Below, one piece after another: positions 11,331 through 23,695 of a stretch of DNA of 64,000 bases (position 1 is the first letter of the stretch; every line of letters starts with the position of its first letter). Under the pieces are notes generated by a model, which was not told where the DNA came from, did no database searches, and worked only from the letters and a program-made list of their open reading frames with translations. Source of the stretch: Opisthorchis felineus. Lineage: Eukaryota; Platyhelminthes; Trematoda; Opisthorchiida; Opisthorchiidae. The stretch covers positions 24,088 to 88,087 of the forward strand of contig SJOL01002255.1 in assembly GCA_004794785.1 (NCBI GenBank), given 5' to 3'. A program made the position numbers and the translations under genes.

Positions 11331-13658
11331 TACTTTTGTAACAGTTCTAAGCCAGCGCTTTGCCCCTACTAAATTTGAAACTATGCAACAGCAGTGTTTG
11401 CGGAGGGAGACGATGAGTGTTTTTTGCTTTATCCTATTTACTATCGACTAATTACAGTCTTTAAGTTGCCAAGGACGGGTGTTGGGTTCAACTCTATGAT
11501 GCTTCCCGAGAACATAATGAGGCTGATATACTGGCTAGAGATTTGAACGTACCAGTGGACCATTTAAGTAGCATCCCAGTGGTCCACCTAATCTCATTGT
11601 ACTCGAAACGCTAGCAGCGATCATCGTTCAGATTGTTTTGCCGAATACCGATTGTTCCGAGCTAGCATGCTCTCCAGCCATTGCAGTCGCCATCAAGCTA
11701 CTTGGCGTCATTCTTCAATCAGCTGCCAACAGAATCCAAATGACCCCGCTATCATCAGTTGTTGATGGGTAGGCTTTCTCCAATGTTGCCGTTCTTACTG
11801 AAACTATGTCTTTACGACTGCTCTTTACGAGACGCATGATTTGAGTGCTACAAATTCAAGTTTTTTCTAATTCGGGGTCTGAGCATTTTTATTCAGTTCC
11901 CAACTATTTGTACCGGATGGAGTAGTAAATTATACTTCAGTATGGATGTTGCATGGGCTAAGGCGAAATGCGCATTAAGCTTTGATACAAGTCGTACGTG
12001 GTTTGTGCGTATGGAAAAAAAGCATTCACACACGTAACTTATTAAACAAATCATTGGTTAAGGAGTCTCTGTTTATTGGTGCCCTTAAACTTTATGGAAT
12101 ACGTGGAGTACCGTACCCCATAATTACGATCGAACCTGGTCGAAGTGGTTGCTTCTACGTAAGTTTAATACGTGGCAATTAAACGTGAAATCCGTAGCCA
12201 ATGAACTCAGCCACCTTGGATGCTGCTGTTTCTCCAGCTGGGGTCGCCGGTTAAAAACACTGACAGACGGCCGAACCGCATTTTGATTGCTGTTCACTTA
12301 GCCGAGCTATTGACTTGAATATATAGCTGATCACCTCCCGAGCCTACAGTAAAACACGTTGTCAGCCGGTGTACTACCATCACTGCGACTGCTGTACAAT
12401 ACTCTGAGCTGTCGCCCCCCCCCTCCAATGCGCTACCTTTATCTCCAAAATCGTTCTCCATCTGTGAGGCTGACTATGACAACTGGAACCACTGTACGGT
12501 CCCTTGATGACTTATATTGGAAAAGGATGTTGGGACTGATGACTAAGCACAGCTCAGTGCTTCTTCCTCATGTGAAGTATTTCACTTCTTCATGCCAGCT
12601 AAGTCTGTGAATGAATATCAAGGACGCGATCTACTGCGCCATTTGGCGTCACCACCGAGTCTCAATGACTGTTGCACATCTTTACCTGTTAATCAGAGAC
12701 GTATTCAAGCCTTGACTCACCGTTGTCGCAGAACCGCAATTGCTGGAAGGCTTACGTCAGGGGTGGTCTAAAAACGGTTGTTTAGAAACCTATTAGGATA
12801 TTGATACACTGAGGTGTCACAGTCATTTTTGCAACCCTAGTCTATCACAGTGTGCTTTTTGACACCTGGTTGGCGCATGTCAGGTGACACTATGTGTGAC
12901 CTTGCAGAAGTGGTGGTACTTGAAGTCTGGGCGCCATTTATGCGACTCGTCCTCCAGAATCGAGTTTAACCTGAGTTATTCTAAAATATGGCTGCGAACC
13001 ACTGTCAATAACTTTAGTATCGTCAGCTGCTGTCCAAATTATTCGCCTGGGCTTTCAGGTATCTTTGCAATTCCGGTTGCTTGTTTTGGTCGAACACCAC
13101 ATTCCTCTTATTTTTCCCACTTTGTTCTTTTTCCATGCTGTCGTCCGGGGAGGTACCACCGTTCCACCAGTGAGGAACCTTAGGTGGGTCGCCACCCTAG
13201 GCCCGTGGTTTGTAACCAGTCTTTTCTGAGATGTCTTTGAGACCATTCCGGGCAATAAAAGTGTAGCCGATTTAGAAATATGTGGGTCGAAGTTTACGCT
13301 CCCACTGGTGATGGGAGGTTACTGTTGCCTCTTAAGTCTTGTTAATCGTGTCGCACTTTGTCTTGCCATACAATTTTGAGAATCATGTCACACTTTCTTG
13401 TTGATTAACTGTTGTCCCGTGTCACCCACCCAGATTCGTTGTGTTTATCCTTTTCGGATTATTATTATACTTGTCGTGGTCCAGATGCTATCTTTTCATG
13501 CTAGGGCTACCGGTCAGTCAGAGTATATCTACGCAATCCGTCATCCACCATTGAGACTAGCATTTCGCGATGGGGATGGGTATTGTTGGTGGTGATCCAA
13601 TCTTGCACACTCTTTTCAATCATGCTTTCGTCATCTAATCTATCACCATTCTTTTCAG
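11331..13658. other. Region upstream of the chromodomain/ankyrin gene; no gene recognised
   Basis: Presumably 5' flank and/or a 5' intron of the downstream gene, because a good 3' splice site ends it (polypyrimidine tract and TTCAG at 13652-13658). A run of nine C lies at 12415-12423. No exon or promoter element can be supported. Confidence 0.4.
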
Positions 13659-13677
13659 GTTATGCCTCTGCGTGCAA

Positions 13678-14913
13678 ATGGCCTCTGCTGGAGAAAATTC
13701 CATGCGCAAACAGATGAGCATAACCCGACGCCGTCATCGACGTCGAATAACCGTAAAAAACAATAGCATCCTAAACAACAACAGCTTTCGTTTCTCCAGC
13801 ACCATTAATAACATACACGCACATCAAACTCGCTTGAACAACTTCTCAAGAGATGTTATTAGTGATAATACCACAACCGCGGATAACTCAGATTCAGACG
13901 CCGTCTATCTTGTTGAAGATATCATTGGGGAAAAGATTGTGAAAGGTCAGAAGTTCTATAAGGTTCGATGGCAAGGTTTCCCACCAGATGCGGACAGCTG
14001 GGAGCCGGAAAAAAACTTGTCCAACGTGCTCGATGCAATTCGTTCATTTCACCAGAGGGAACGTTGCATGGATGTGAAGCCGCCTTCAACACGCAAAGAC
14101 TGTTTGTCTAGTGTGACCGACTCCCCAGCTTCTGTTCCAACTCCACCTTCAACCCCGAACTCAATGAGGGGTACGGGGGATGGGGAACGTCTGCGTGGCG
14201 CGAGTGAAGAACGTCAGACGGGACAACAAGTGCTTAAACGAAAACATAACACCAAATCCCGTACCAGTGGTCGTTATGAGTATGTCCCTAAGCACCAGTT
14301 GGTGGCATCAAAAACTAAGTATTTTGATGACATTCGGGATGGAAAAATTGATTTGAGTTCAAACGACCTGTATTCCCGCGTGAAAACTCGCCGCCGTGCC
14401 ACTGAGCCGTCCACCACGGCGACGAGTAGTGGCGATTCCATAACAAGTACGAACAACAGTGGCACCGAAGAGCCGGGACAAACTGGAGCACAACCTGCGT
14501 TGCCATTGCTACCCTACACGCTCAAGCGAGAACCTACTTCTCCCTCTTCCGACTGTTTCAATGCTGGGGAATCACTTAGTGGTTTCCAGTCAACTGTTGA
14601 TAGCACCGAATCTGAACGGCTGAAGCCAAACTTTTCAGACCCCGCGGACGACCTCCCTGAATCCGTTCCAGATTCGATGGCACAGTGCTATTCTGTTCCG
14701 GAGTTTGAGTCGTGTCCGGAGGATCCAGCACCACAGTCGAAAATCACGCGGGGAGTTCAGTGTGATGAGCCCTCGTTTCCTTCGGGCCGACCTCTGGTAA
14801 CTTCGTGCACCTCTTGTGTTCAGGCTCAACCAAACTTGTGCGATATAGCTGTGTCACCACTTTTTTCTGCCCACTGTTCTCCGGTGGTGCTCGAGCCGTC
14901 TGGCTGCTGCACG
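13678..14913 (+). CDS. MPHOSPH8-like: MPP8-like chromodomain/ankyrin protein, exon with chromodomain (residues 1-412)
   Basis: This is the longest open frame in the window. The predicted start is ATG 13678 (MASAGENSMRK). The exon itself probably begins at 13659 after the acceptor TTTTCAG, leaving 19 bases of 5' UTR, or more coding sequence if the true start lies in an upstream exon. After an Arg-rich, Asn/Ser-rich N terminus comes a canonical chromodomain at about residues 75-130 (YLVEDIIGEKIVKGQKFYKV, RWQGFPPDADSWEPEKNL). The three aromatic cage positions that bind methyl-lysine are kept as Tyr77, Trp98 and Phe101, with the 21- and 3-residue spacing of HP1 and MPP8. The rest, residues 135-412, is low-complexity Ser/Thr/Pro-rich apart from a conserved-looking charged patch (YFDDIRDGKIDLSSNDLYSR, about 212-231). 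The exon ends ACG|GTGAGT at 14913/14914, phase 0; reading on hits a stop at 14958. The likely role is reading H3K9me in the nucleus for silencing. Orthology to MPP8 is inferred from domain order, not from a search. Confidence 0.9.
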
Positions 14914-16155
14914 GTGAGTTCTGCCTATCTGTGCATATTCCCGTTGTCTGTAGAGTGAAATTAATGTTCTACTCAACGTACTTTTCCGTGAGCTTCGTTC
15001 ACTCTCTTCGCTCGGTTTTTGCTTTCATGCAAAGTGGCAGAAGGCATTCTTCGGCCTGTATGAATGCATGATCAATGGGCTGCTCCGCTTCAGGAATATA
15101 ATAGTGTAGTTTACATTCCCTTCGGATAGACAGCTAGAATAAGTGTTGAGCTAAGTGTAGCCGATTGAGTCGTCATTCCCTCTTTTATCCTAAATATTGA
15201 CCTGGACGATTACGCATATACGGTAGTATGCCAAGGGGAAACGTTCTAGAGAACCTCTCCTACATTATAACCGTTTTTTGTTGAGGAGGTAGAGCATAGC
15301 TCTGCTTGATACTGGATGGTATGTATGGAGAATGGAATACGTAGGCTTTCATCAATTTACTGATACCAAAGCCGGAGAGTTTTCTTATTAAAGTGAATAA
15401 ATTAGGCTTCTGCATTAGTGATTCTGCTTCGGGTCATTCTTAAGGCTTGTTGAACGTCGTCGGACTGATGACGATGGGTTAGCTTATGTGCAAACGCGCT
15501 CTCCAGATAGCGGCTGGGTTTACCGCAAACTTTTATTTGGACACAATCATGGAAGCAGTGTGCAACTGTTCCACCCAGCACTGCATGTTGCATCTATGGG
15601 TTACTCTAGCCCTTTAGTTCACTGAATACCTTTGCTTTTAATAGCAACGTACTCGTTTTCTGTCGTATGTAGTATGACAGTTCTGAACAGATTTGGCAGA
15701 TGATAGGCTAATGAAGTCTACCGTAGAATTTCAACGTAAAATACCCCTCCCCCAATCCTAAGAGAATTCACTTCCTGGAGAATATCAGTGTTTCCCGTTG
15801 GTCACAACTTAGAATGCAGTCGTCACCGGACGAAAATGCCCAGATCCTTATTAGTCTTCTTGGATATCAGACCCTGGAAATGAAGGGACGATTTTTTGTT
15901 TCTCCTCCGTTGTTAGTCTTAGCTCTGCACAAATCTCCTATCCACCTACGTCAATATCTGATTTGCAAGAAACTTATGGCACAGTGATCAACCGACTGTG
16001 GGAAAACGTAGCAATGTGACCAGGTGGCGTATGGACGCTAATTTGTAGGCGATAGCGTACAAATCTGGCATCGAAAGGTTCACTGATTAGTGATGGTATC
16101 CGTTGTTTGCTGTCAGTCAGTATGATGGGAAGTCAGGGTGCTTCTGTATCCATTT

Positions 16156-16338
16156 GGAAGAGATGGCTCAGTGGTTAGAGCGCGAATTTACTGACCGGAA
16201 GGTCCGTGGTTCGAACCCGACATCTGCCTCTCGACTTCCCCTGTCTAAGCTTGGGCAACCTGGCAGTATCCTAGCCCTCGTCCTTCCTTTGGATGGCATG
16301 GCAGCTAGGCACCGTGAGGGTGTTACAGCTGAACGATT
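16156..16338 (+). repeat. Young family 1 SINE with 11-base target duplication
   Basis: A complete tRNA head (TGGCTCAGTGGTTAGAGCGC as the A-box region, GGTTCGAACCC as the B box), body and GTTACAGCTGAACGA end. It is flanked by exact direct repeats TGTATCCATTT at 16145-16155 and 16339-16349. It lies in intron 1, in the same orientation as the host gene. Confidence 0.9.
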
Positions 16339-19300
16339 TGTATCCATTTATCTACCGAGAAAGCACTTTGCCCATACATTTTTGTTTAACTTTCATATTT
16401 TTATGTGAGCACCGGCTTCCAGAAAGGTATGATCGCCACATCTTCAACCGTTCAAGGAACGCTGAATTATAGTGTGTGGCATCATTTGCTGAGCTTCACG
16501 TCCACCTTTGAACGGTTAGTTTACCTTCGCACCAATGTACATGGCAAGTGTTTCCATCTGAAAAGTGTTCCTTCTGAGCATCACCACATGTTTTCTTCAC
16601 ATAGGGTCGTGCAGCTATTTGTAACTCAAAGCGAGACCTATGCACCACGTGTGAACATTTACCTAGTTACCTAACTAACTAACTGGACAATTAATCACTT
16701 AACTTATTAAGTCGTAAACTTTCTTCACTCGACTGGACTTGGTTAAGCCTTGGACACGCACACACTATTGTTCATCAAAACAGTTCACAGCTGAACAGAA
16801 AAGACGGTAATTGCGGGCTTCGCTTACTGGCCTCAATTATAAACAACCCTTCTTTTGCCTTTTTAGCTGTCCAGCCTTCCAGTGTTTGGGATTGAAACCC
16901 TTCTGCTCTTCTGTGCGGAAGACCGATCTATCCGCACATGAATGTAACTGAACTATTGAAAAATAGTGACCTAGTGATTTTCCGACTTACCATAGTTTTA
17001 GGAAATAGGGCATAGAATTGCCCGATACTTAGCTGAAACGTCCCCACGATAAAAAAAAACTTTATCAAAAATAAGTTTAGATGCTTGAAGTGATGTTCAC
17101 ACGAGGTGTCTAAAACTACCGGCCGCTTTCTCTCGTGCACTTATATTGCTATGTTTAGCTGCTAACAAAGTTGTACGTCAAAGTTACCCGTTGTCTTCCT
17201 ATTCCTGATTATCCTTGTTGTTGACGACCGGATCAGCGATATCCCGCAGGTTGTTCTTGACCCTGTTTCGAACTACGCAGCTATTGTCCGTGCCGTTTCC
17301 AAACGGAAAGGTGCAAGCGTTTCTCATTAAACTAGCTAAGTTCATTGATGGTTTGGGATGCGCTTGTGTGCATCTGATCATATCTCGTAGAATAGGCGAT
17401 GAAATTCGTTTGCCCCTGAAGAAGTTTTGGTAGGATTGGAAAGATCTGACACCCCCTAAAGACGTTGCTTGATGTTCCAAAACATTGTCCGAAGAGTTTA
17501 TGCCTGTTTATGATCCTGAATGCTTGAAAAGCCTCGAACCCTTGTGATGGAAATCCCGAATAATTTTGGTGACGAGGACGGTTTGATCACTTGCGAATTG
17601 CCACATTGTTATCAATATTTTGATTTTTACCAGTGGGCCATTACATTGGTCAGAATAGTTGGTGGAAACATACCGCCGTACGCCGTGCAAGTGAGGGAGA
17701 TCACTGCAAGTTGGAGTTTTTCGACAACTCACTTTCATGAAGTTCATCCTGTAGGATTTTAGTATTCCTTTACTGTTTAGCATCACTGTGTTTGCCTGTC
17801 TACCTTCCATTCGGATGTGGACTATTCTAAATCAGACCTTTAGTACCTTCGTTCCGATTTAACTGCAGTTTTAATCCTGACGGCAGCGTCTGTGGGAGTC
17901 AGTGCTGAATCTTCAAGGGTTTGAGATCGCATAGCGTAAGAACAGTACGTCAGTAAATTTGAAGGCTTATGTTTTGAGAACACCAACTGTGTTATCCTGC
18001 AGTCTACTCGACCGGCAGACTGGAGACCTATCAGTTTTCTGCCAATCCATTTCTACTCTCTGCTGTCCACACTATCATTGTCATCACTTCTGGTGGTGTT
18101 ATTGTCGCGAATCGGTTCCTCAGCAAATCTGCGTTAAGTCTGTCGTCATCAAATAAAAACTATCGACCACTTTTGTGTTCGGCGATTGTCATGCATTGGT
18201 AGAATCCCCCTTCTTGTATTTCATCCGATGCAACACTGTTGCCTTTTGTCTCTACCGCCTTGACTACGCTACTCTCTGTTAAGCAGCTTGTGATCGTTAA
18301 TGGATAGTACTTCACCTTCGAAACGTTCGTCCAAAATTTTTCCTTTCGATTAGTGTTTTGCGTCAAAGTACGAATGCGTTTTACGCGACCTCATGTGATT
18401 CAAATTTCCCAAGCATCATATCAAGGCGTCCAGTGCTACGGTTCCTCTTTTCAGTTGGGGCTGTTCATCTTGCGGAGTCAGACGACGTTTTGTTGCTAAC
18501 CGTCACTAAGAGAGTGGGCCTCGATGGCATCATAAGTCTTCAGTGCTGGTGGATGCAGTTCCAATCTTTCCATTACAACCTGTTCAATGTCAGTATATCC
18601 ACCTCAGGAATTCTCCGCAACAATCGCGCTACTAATTGACAATAAGTAGTTGCTTATGGGGAGAGGGTTTCGTTTACTTTTGGGCGATTGGATCCCACTT
18701 TCTGAGTGGAGTGCAATCCGTGGACAATCCATCGGGTGTGCCCGGGTCTTATCCTTTTATTGCTTTTACGCACAACTATTCAACACGTCGTGTTCAGTAA
18801 CCTAATACGACTCAAAACATCCACCGAAAATCTCCCACCGAATGACGGTGCACAATCAAAGCTCTTGTGGGAAGCCACAGATCCTCGTATATGAATGAGT
18901 CAACTTCGCCCTATCCCACTCCAATAGCTCTGTTTTCAGCCCACTATCGTAGCGAAAGATATTCAGTTCTCAGGGTATGTTCGCCTTTTCAGTGTGTGAT
19001 TCGCCCTGTGCTTAGTTTCCTCTGGCTTCTAACTTTTTTGGACGCGTCCCCTTTAGTTTCTAGCAGTCGGTCCACTCATTTCAGTGTTTTTTACCATTGG
19101 TATAAACTATATGTAACAATTTTCCCGTGTAGGTCAGTGGTGGTTGATCCCTTTTCTCTCAGATCCACCTGCACCAGTTTGTCAATCCGGATCCCTCTCG
19201 GTTGCTGATGGAAAATTTAACTTGGTTACACAGTCATTTACGTGAGAATAACGCATTAACATTCGTGAAACGTCTGGAATCATTGTATGCTTTGCCCGAC

Positions 19301-20010
19301 TCACAAATACGTGTTGATGAGAAGAAAACAGTGCATTTCTACTCGGATAGAGCAGCCTCGCGGTGTATGGCACAGAACTAATCATTTACGTGACTTTCGT
19401 TCCAGGAGCTTTTCCCCCATTATTGCGGGTACATCATCTACCTAGCAAGGTTGCAGCGTTCTTAAATCTCCTAAGGATAGCGTGTGTTTGAATCCTTGTC
19501 ATCTTATCTTGGGCTACTTACAACGCTTCCCGTCGGATATTTGTGAGCTGACGCAAGCTAGGATTCGGCAATTTTGAGAATACTGTCTAACAATGATTCG
19601 AACTGTGTACACTAGTTGTTTGTTTATGAAATCGACTGTGTACGAGCAGCACAAATTAAAGTTTTAAACAAGTGCATATAATTTTCAAAGGTCAATTGTC
19701 CGTTGTTTGTAAGTTGTGTGGATATTTTCAAAATGTAGTTTAAGCTTCCCATCGTACAAAACCAGGCAGCCATATCTTAAGCGCATTATGCAACATTTTC
19801 CCATTGAGGACATGTAAGTGTAACACGAAGCTGGCATGCCTTTAGATTTTCAAACATGCCCGGTTCGAACGGCATCGAATGTGGTCGAATTGACGGTAGA
19901 ACAGATAATCTACCTTGTTATTGGGTGCTCACCTGACAATGGGGATCACGCGATTCCGACTTTCAATTCCGTTATGATTACTATTGGAATCTTAATCATT
20001 GACATCAACA

Positions 20011-20191
20011 ATGGGGGCGAGATGGCTCAGCGGTTAGAGCGCGAATTTACTGACCGGAAGGTCCGTGGTTCGAACCCGACCTCTGCCTCTCGACTTCTGT
20101 CTAGGCTTGGGCAACCTGACAGTATCCCAGCCCTCGTGCTTCCTTCGGGTGGTATGGCAGCTAGGCACCGTGAGGGTGTTATTGCTGACCA
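20011..20191 (+). repeat. Young family 1 SINE with 13-base target duplication
   Basis: The tRNA head, B box GGTTCGAACCC and body are all well conserved. Flanked by exact repeats ATTGACATCAACA at 19998-20010 and 20192-20204. It lies in intron 1 about 650 bases before the second coding exon, sense to the gene. Confidence 0.9.
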
Positions 20192-20850
20192 ATTGACATC
20201 AACACCAAGGTTGAACATGAATGTCTCACTGTCTTATGACGGTTCCAATGCTATCGCGCCATTATGTGTCTGAGGCGCGTACACCTTCACACACTCATTC
20301 AGACAATATGGATAGAAGTTGTTGACCTAATTACCAGTATCATCGATTCACAGCCGTATCTTGTTGCGTCTTCAGACAAGTACATAATGTCGTGTGAGCT
20401 CAGTGTTAGAGGGCACATTACATAAACAACTTACGGACATTTTTTACTTTCCCTAAACCCTGTCTGCCATAGTATGTACCACCCGCAGCGTTGATTTCGA
20501 CACGGAAAATACACTCTTCAGTAGGTCGGTAGCTTATGACTGAGCCACATCAATAATGATTGATATTATATTCTGACGTTTTTAACTATTGTCAGTGCTC
20601 GTTTCGTCGCGTAAACTTATGAGCAACCCAAAAAACGCCAAAACCCGTTTGGTCTTTGTTGAGTATCCCCATCCATCTACCGTGTTCACATTCCATGATT
20701 TCCCTGTCTGACGAAAGATTAGTTGCCGTGAGTATGCTATTTCTGCTTGGAACCATTTACTTACGTACCCTTGTCCTTGTCAACCGTCTGAAGATCACAT
20801 TTTAGTGCACCTTATTGAGATTTGCCCTCTTGTTGTGATTTACGTTTCAG

Positions 20851-21690
20851 ACGAGTTCTAAATGTGATGAAGTCAACCTCCCTTCAGACACCGTCGATTC
20901 TCTTCAGGTCCCTGTAGGTAACCCAGACAATTCTTCTGGAGAAATGAACATGGATACAAGTCATGTTCCTGCAACTCCCGAAGAGCCGGAATCCGGTCCT
21001 ACTGTATCATGTCTGCGTGATCTTGTTCATGCATACTTTAGTCTTATCAGTCACTTTCAACGTCCACAACACCATCTTTCCCCCAACCAGACTCACCAGC
21101 GTACTCCACAATCCGACCGGTTTAGTCGATACGACGTAACAAGTCTGGAAGAGCTCCCTGCTCTCCAAAGTTATAGCCCGTTGGCTCGAATCCGCACTCA
21201 GGAAGATTTACTAGATGCCTTAGATAATCAGCGTTGGGGTTTAATAGCTACTTTGCCTATGCATATGCCGGAAGGTGATCTTCAATGCAAAGATCCCGCG
21301 GTAACGCTAGAAGGCATCCTTAGTCCCCGAACTTTCGTTTGTGCTGATGGGGACAGTTCCGACAGGCCACTTGTGAACCAAGAGGTTATAGTCGCATCGA
21401 TCGCAAAGTCCACCGGAAGGTCGTTAGTCTTTGAACGTCTACTGTCCCTGGGGTTGGATCCGGATATGCTGGTGTCGGTTGATCCGTCAGCTCCTGCCTG
21501 GTCTTTGCTTACTCTGGCGGTTCGACTTCGACGCATTCATGTGGCACAAGCTCTATTGGACGCCGGTGCCAAACCGGATATGACCGAACCGATGGGTCCA
21601 CGTCAACGTACCGCTCTCGGAATGGCGCTTGCCATGGGTGATGTGGACTTGGCCACTATGTTAATCCTTGCTGGGTCAAATTTCTATCAG
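20851..21690 (+). CDS. MPHOSPH8-like: MPP8-like chromodomain/ankyrin protein, ankyrin exon (residues 413-692)
   Basis: The exon is 840 bases (280 codons), from the acceptor TTTCAG|ACG at 20850/20851 to the donor CAG|GTAAGT at 21690/21691. Both ends are phase 0, so it joins exon 1 and exon 3 in frame. It opens with acidic, disordered sequence. From about residue 500 it becomes a folded region (QEDLLDALDNQRWGLIATL), followed by ankyrin-type repeats: SLLTLAVRLRRIHVAQALLD with AGAKPD (about 631-657) and TALGMALAMGDVDLATMLIL with AGS (about 666-690). A further repeat is completed across the next splice junction. Ankyrin repeats after a chromodomain are the MPP8 layout and would serve as a protein-interaction surface. 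Without splicing, the frame would run on to a stop at 21810, which is intronic. Confidence 0.85.
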
Positions 21691-23695
21691 GTAAGTTCAG
21701 TATACCTCCTTCCTCTCTATTTCAGCCTGCGAATTGTGTGCAATGAAACTGGAAGCAACATATTGATGGAACTGCTGATAGCGAGACGCGGAACTATTCG
21801 GTTGGATTGATTTTTGCATTAAATGATTGATTCAACCTTGTTTATGAATGTTCTCGTCACTGTTGGTGTCGTTCAAGAAAGGTCGAGCAACTCTTTGATC
21901 GTGATGAGGTGTGGTTAGTTTGGGCGTGTTTCTTGATCTCTCCCGTTGTTAACCTGTTATCTCAGTGGCTAAGGCGCCAGCTCACGGAGCGGAAGGTCCG
22001 TGGTTCAAACCCAACTTCAGCATCTGGACTGCCCTGCCCATGCTTGGGTAACCAGGCCGTATCTCATGCCTCCTTCCGTTGGCATGGCAGCTAGGTACCG
22101 AAAGGGTGCTACAGCTGAACGATTTTTTTAATCTCCAAAAATTCTGACTGCTTCTGAACAAATAGATTGCTTTAGCCATTTGGTGGTCGAATCCCCCGGA
22201 GTGCCATATCATCGACGTGGAGTTCGTCGCAAAAGATAACATTCCGAACCCTTTGATAAGTAATTATCAGATCTTTCGCGAGGCGCGATTACTGTTTAGA
22301 TTAATCAGTTTTACTGTCCACCATTAGTCAGATTCTCTGAGTTAGTCAACAGCCGACTGAACAACAGGTCTTACCTCCAACAGTCCACCGGCTGCGCAAA
22401 CCGGTCGGCCTGGAACTAATGATTCAACCGATTCCCCTACTTCCACCCGATCGTTCCTAGTATCAGCGAAAGTGCTCATGTGACAGGGCATTCCAGGATG
22501 CAATCGCATTTTCCTGTATGGAGTAATCATCGCTGGGTTCATTAATACCACTGAATCAGTTTATTCCTACAGACAACATGTTGGCCCATACATTGGTACC
22601 GTATCTCTCCATAATTGCAAGGATGAGCGGTTACAGAATGTCTCCGTATGTTCAAGGTATTCTGTTTAATTATTCGGGGGTAGTTTTGTTTCTTTCGTAA
22701 TCCTGTTACGCAACATGAACCCTACCCTGTTCGGTGGGTTCATGTTAATTAGTCACTATCGACCGGATCCACGCACTCAGTATGTTTGTGTAGGACTAGA
22801 TTTTGACTTTGATCCACTGAATATCTCTGTTCCTCCTTGTCTTTTGTTCATATTGATGTCTTTGAATGACAGTTTCTTAAGGATATCTCCGTCCTCTCCT
22901 TTCCTCCTCGGCGATTAGAACAACCTGATAGGGGCCTGTATCAGAACAGCTGACTGCTCTTGAATGATTGTAAATCAAACTGGTTGACAAAATTTTAACC
23001 AGGACATAATGAAAGTCAGAGCATCCGGCTGTCAGAGGGCGGCCCTCGTGAACGATTCGTCCAATGATTTGCTGTCCAACTGAACATGAACCTACAGGGG
23101 AGGACGGATAATAATGTCAGAATGCCCATCGTAATAGTAGCTTGCAAAGCCGGAAGGTTTTCTAGACTTCTCGTGGCTGTTTGAACATAAAATCGGCAAC
23201 CCAACCTCCGGATTTGGAGTGATAAATCACATAAACGTCCTATAGGTAAGGGATTGGCAGCTTCGATGACAATGTTGATTCCTCCCACCTGCTCGTGCTA
23301 AGGAAGATAGCGTCTTTTTAAGTAGAATTTACGCGTGTTTTACTTTCAGAAAATCAGTGACATTAGAACAAGTCTGTCCTCTCTCTCTCTCTCAGTCGAC
23401 CGTAAGCACAAATTCGACGGTACTGATCAAAAGTGCTTACTACCCAGAGGCATGGTAGAGGAGTTTTGCCATACAAAGTGACCGACCCATGCTTGTTCGT
23501 CCTTTGGTATTTTATGCAAATTGTCCAGCATTTTAGCTCAATTCAGGTCAGAGCAGTATACTTTGCACTGTTGCTACCTCCAGTCAAGCGGAGTTCTGTT
23601 TTTTTTAAAAAAAAAATAATAAAAACTTTGCCATCTTACAAAACACACCCTTGAAACATATTGGTGAGTGAATCGGCATTTCTCCTCATTTTTAG
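21691..23695 (+). other. Intron 2 of the MPP8-like gene (2.0 kb)
   Basis: Bounded by GTAAGT at 21691 and CTCATTTTTAG ending at 23695. It contains one family 1 SINE at 21955-22130 and a CT repeat at 23381-23394. The ankyrin repeat interrupted at the donor (AGSNFYQ) continues directly as VENGTTALSFIMKML at the acceptor, which supports this splice pair. Confidence 0.8.
21955..22130 (+). repeat. tRNA-derived SINE (family 1), divergent subtype
   Basis: The head TTATCTCAGTGGCTAAGGCG and GGTTCAAACCC differ from the main copies. The body contains CATGCTTGGGTAACCAGGC, CAGCTAGGTACCGAAAGGGT and CTACAGCTGAACGA, then a run of seven T. It lies in intron 2, sense to the gene. No convincing target duplication. 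Confidence 0.8.

Larger units (their letters stand above)
14914..20850 (+). other. Intron 1 of the MPP8-like gene (5.9 kb)
   Basis: Bounded by GTGAGT at 14914 and TTACGTTTCAG ending at 20850, joining two phase-0 exon ends. It contains two family 1 SINEs (16156-16338 and 20011-20191). The remaining open frames are short and unrecognised. An additional small exon cannot be excluded, but the phases already match without one. Confidence 0.75.

Noticed and set aside
23381..23396. CT dinucleotide repeat ending in CAG, considered as the 3' splice site of the last exon
   Set aside because: The frame after it does not continue the ankyrin repeat, whereas the acceptor at 23695 does so in phase. A similar CT tract at 6037-6049 also precedes no recognisable exon.
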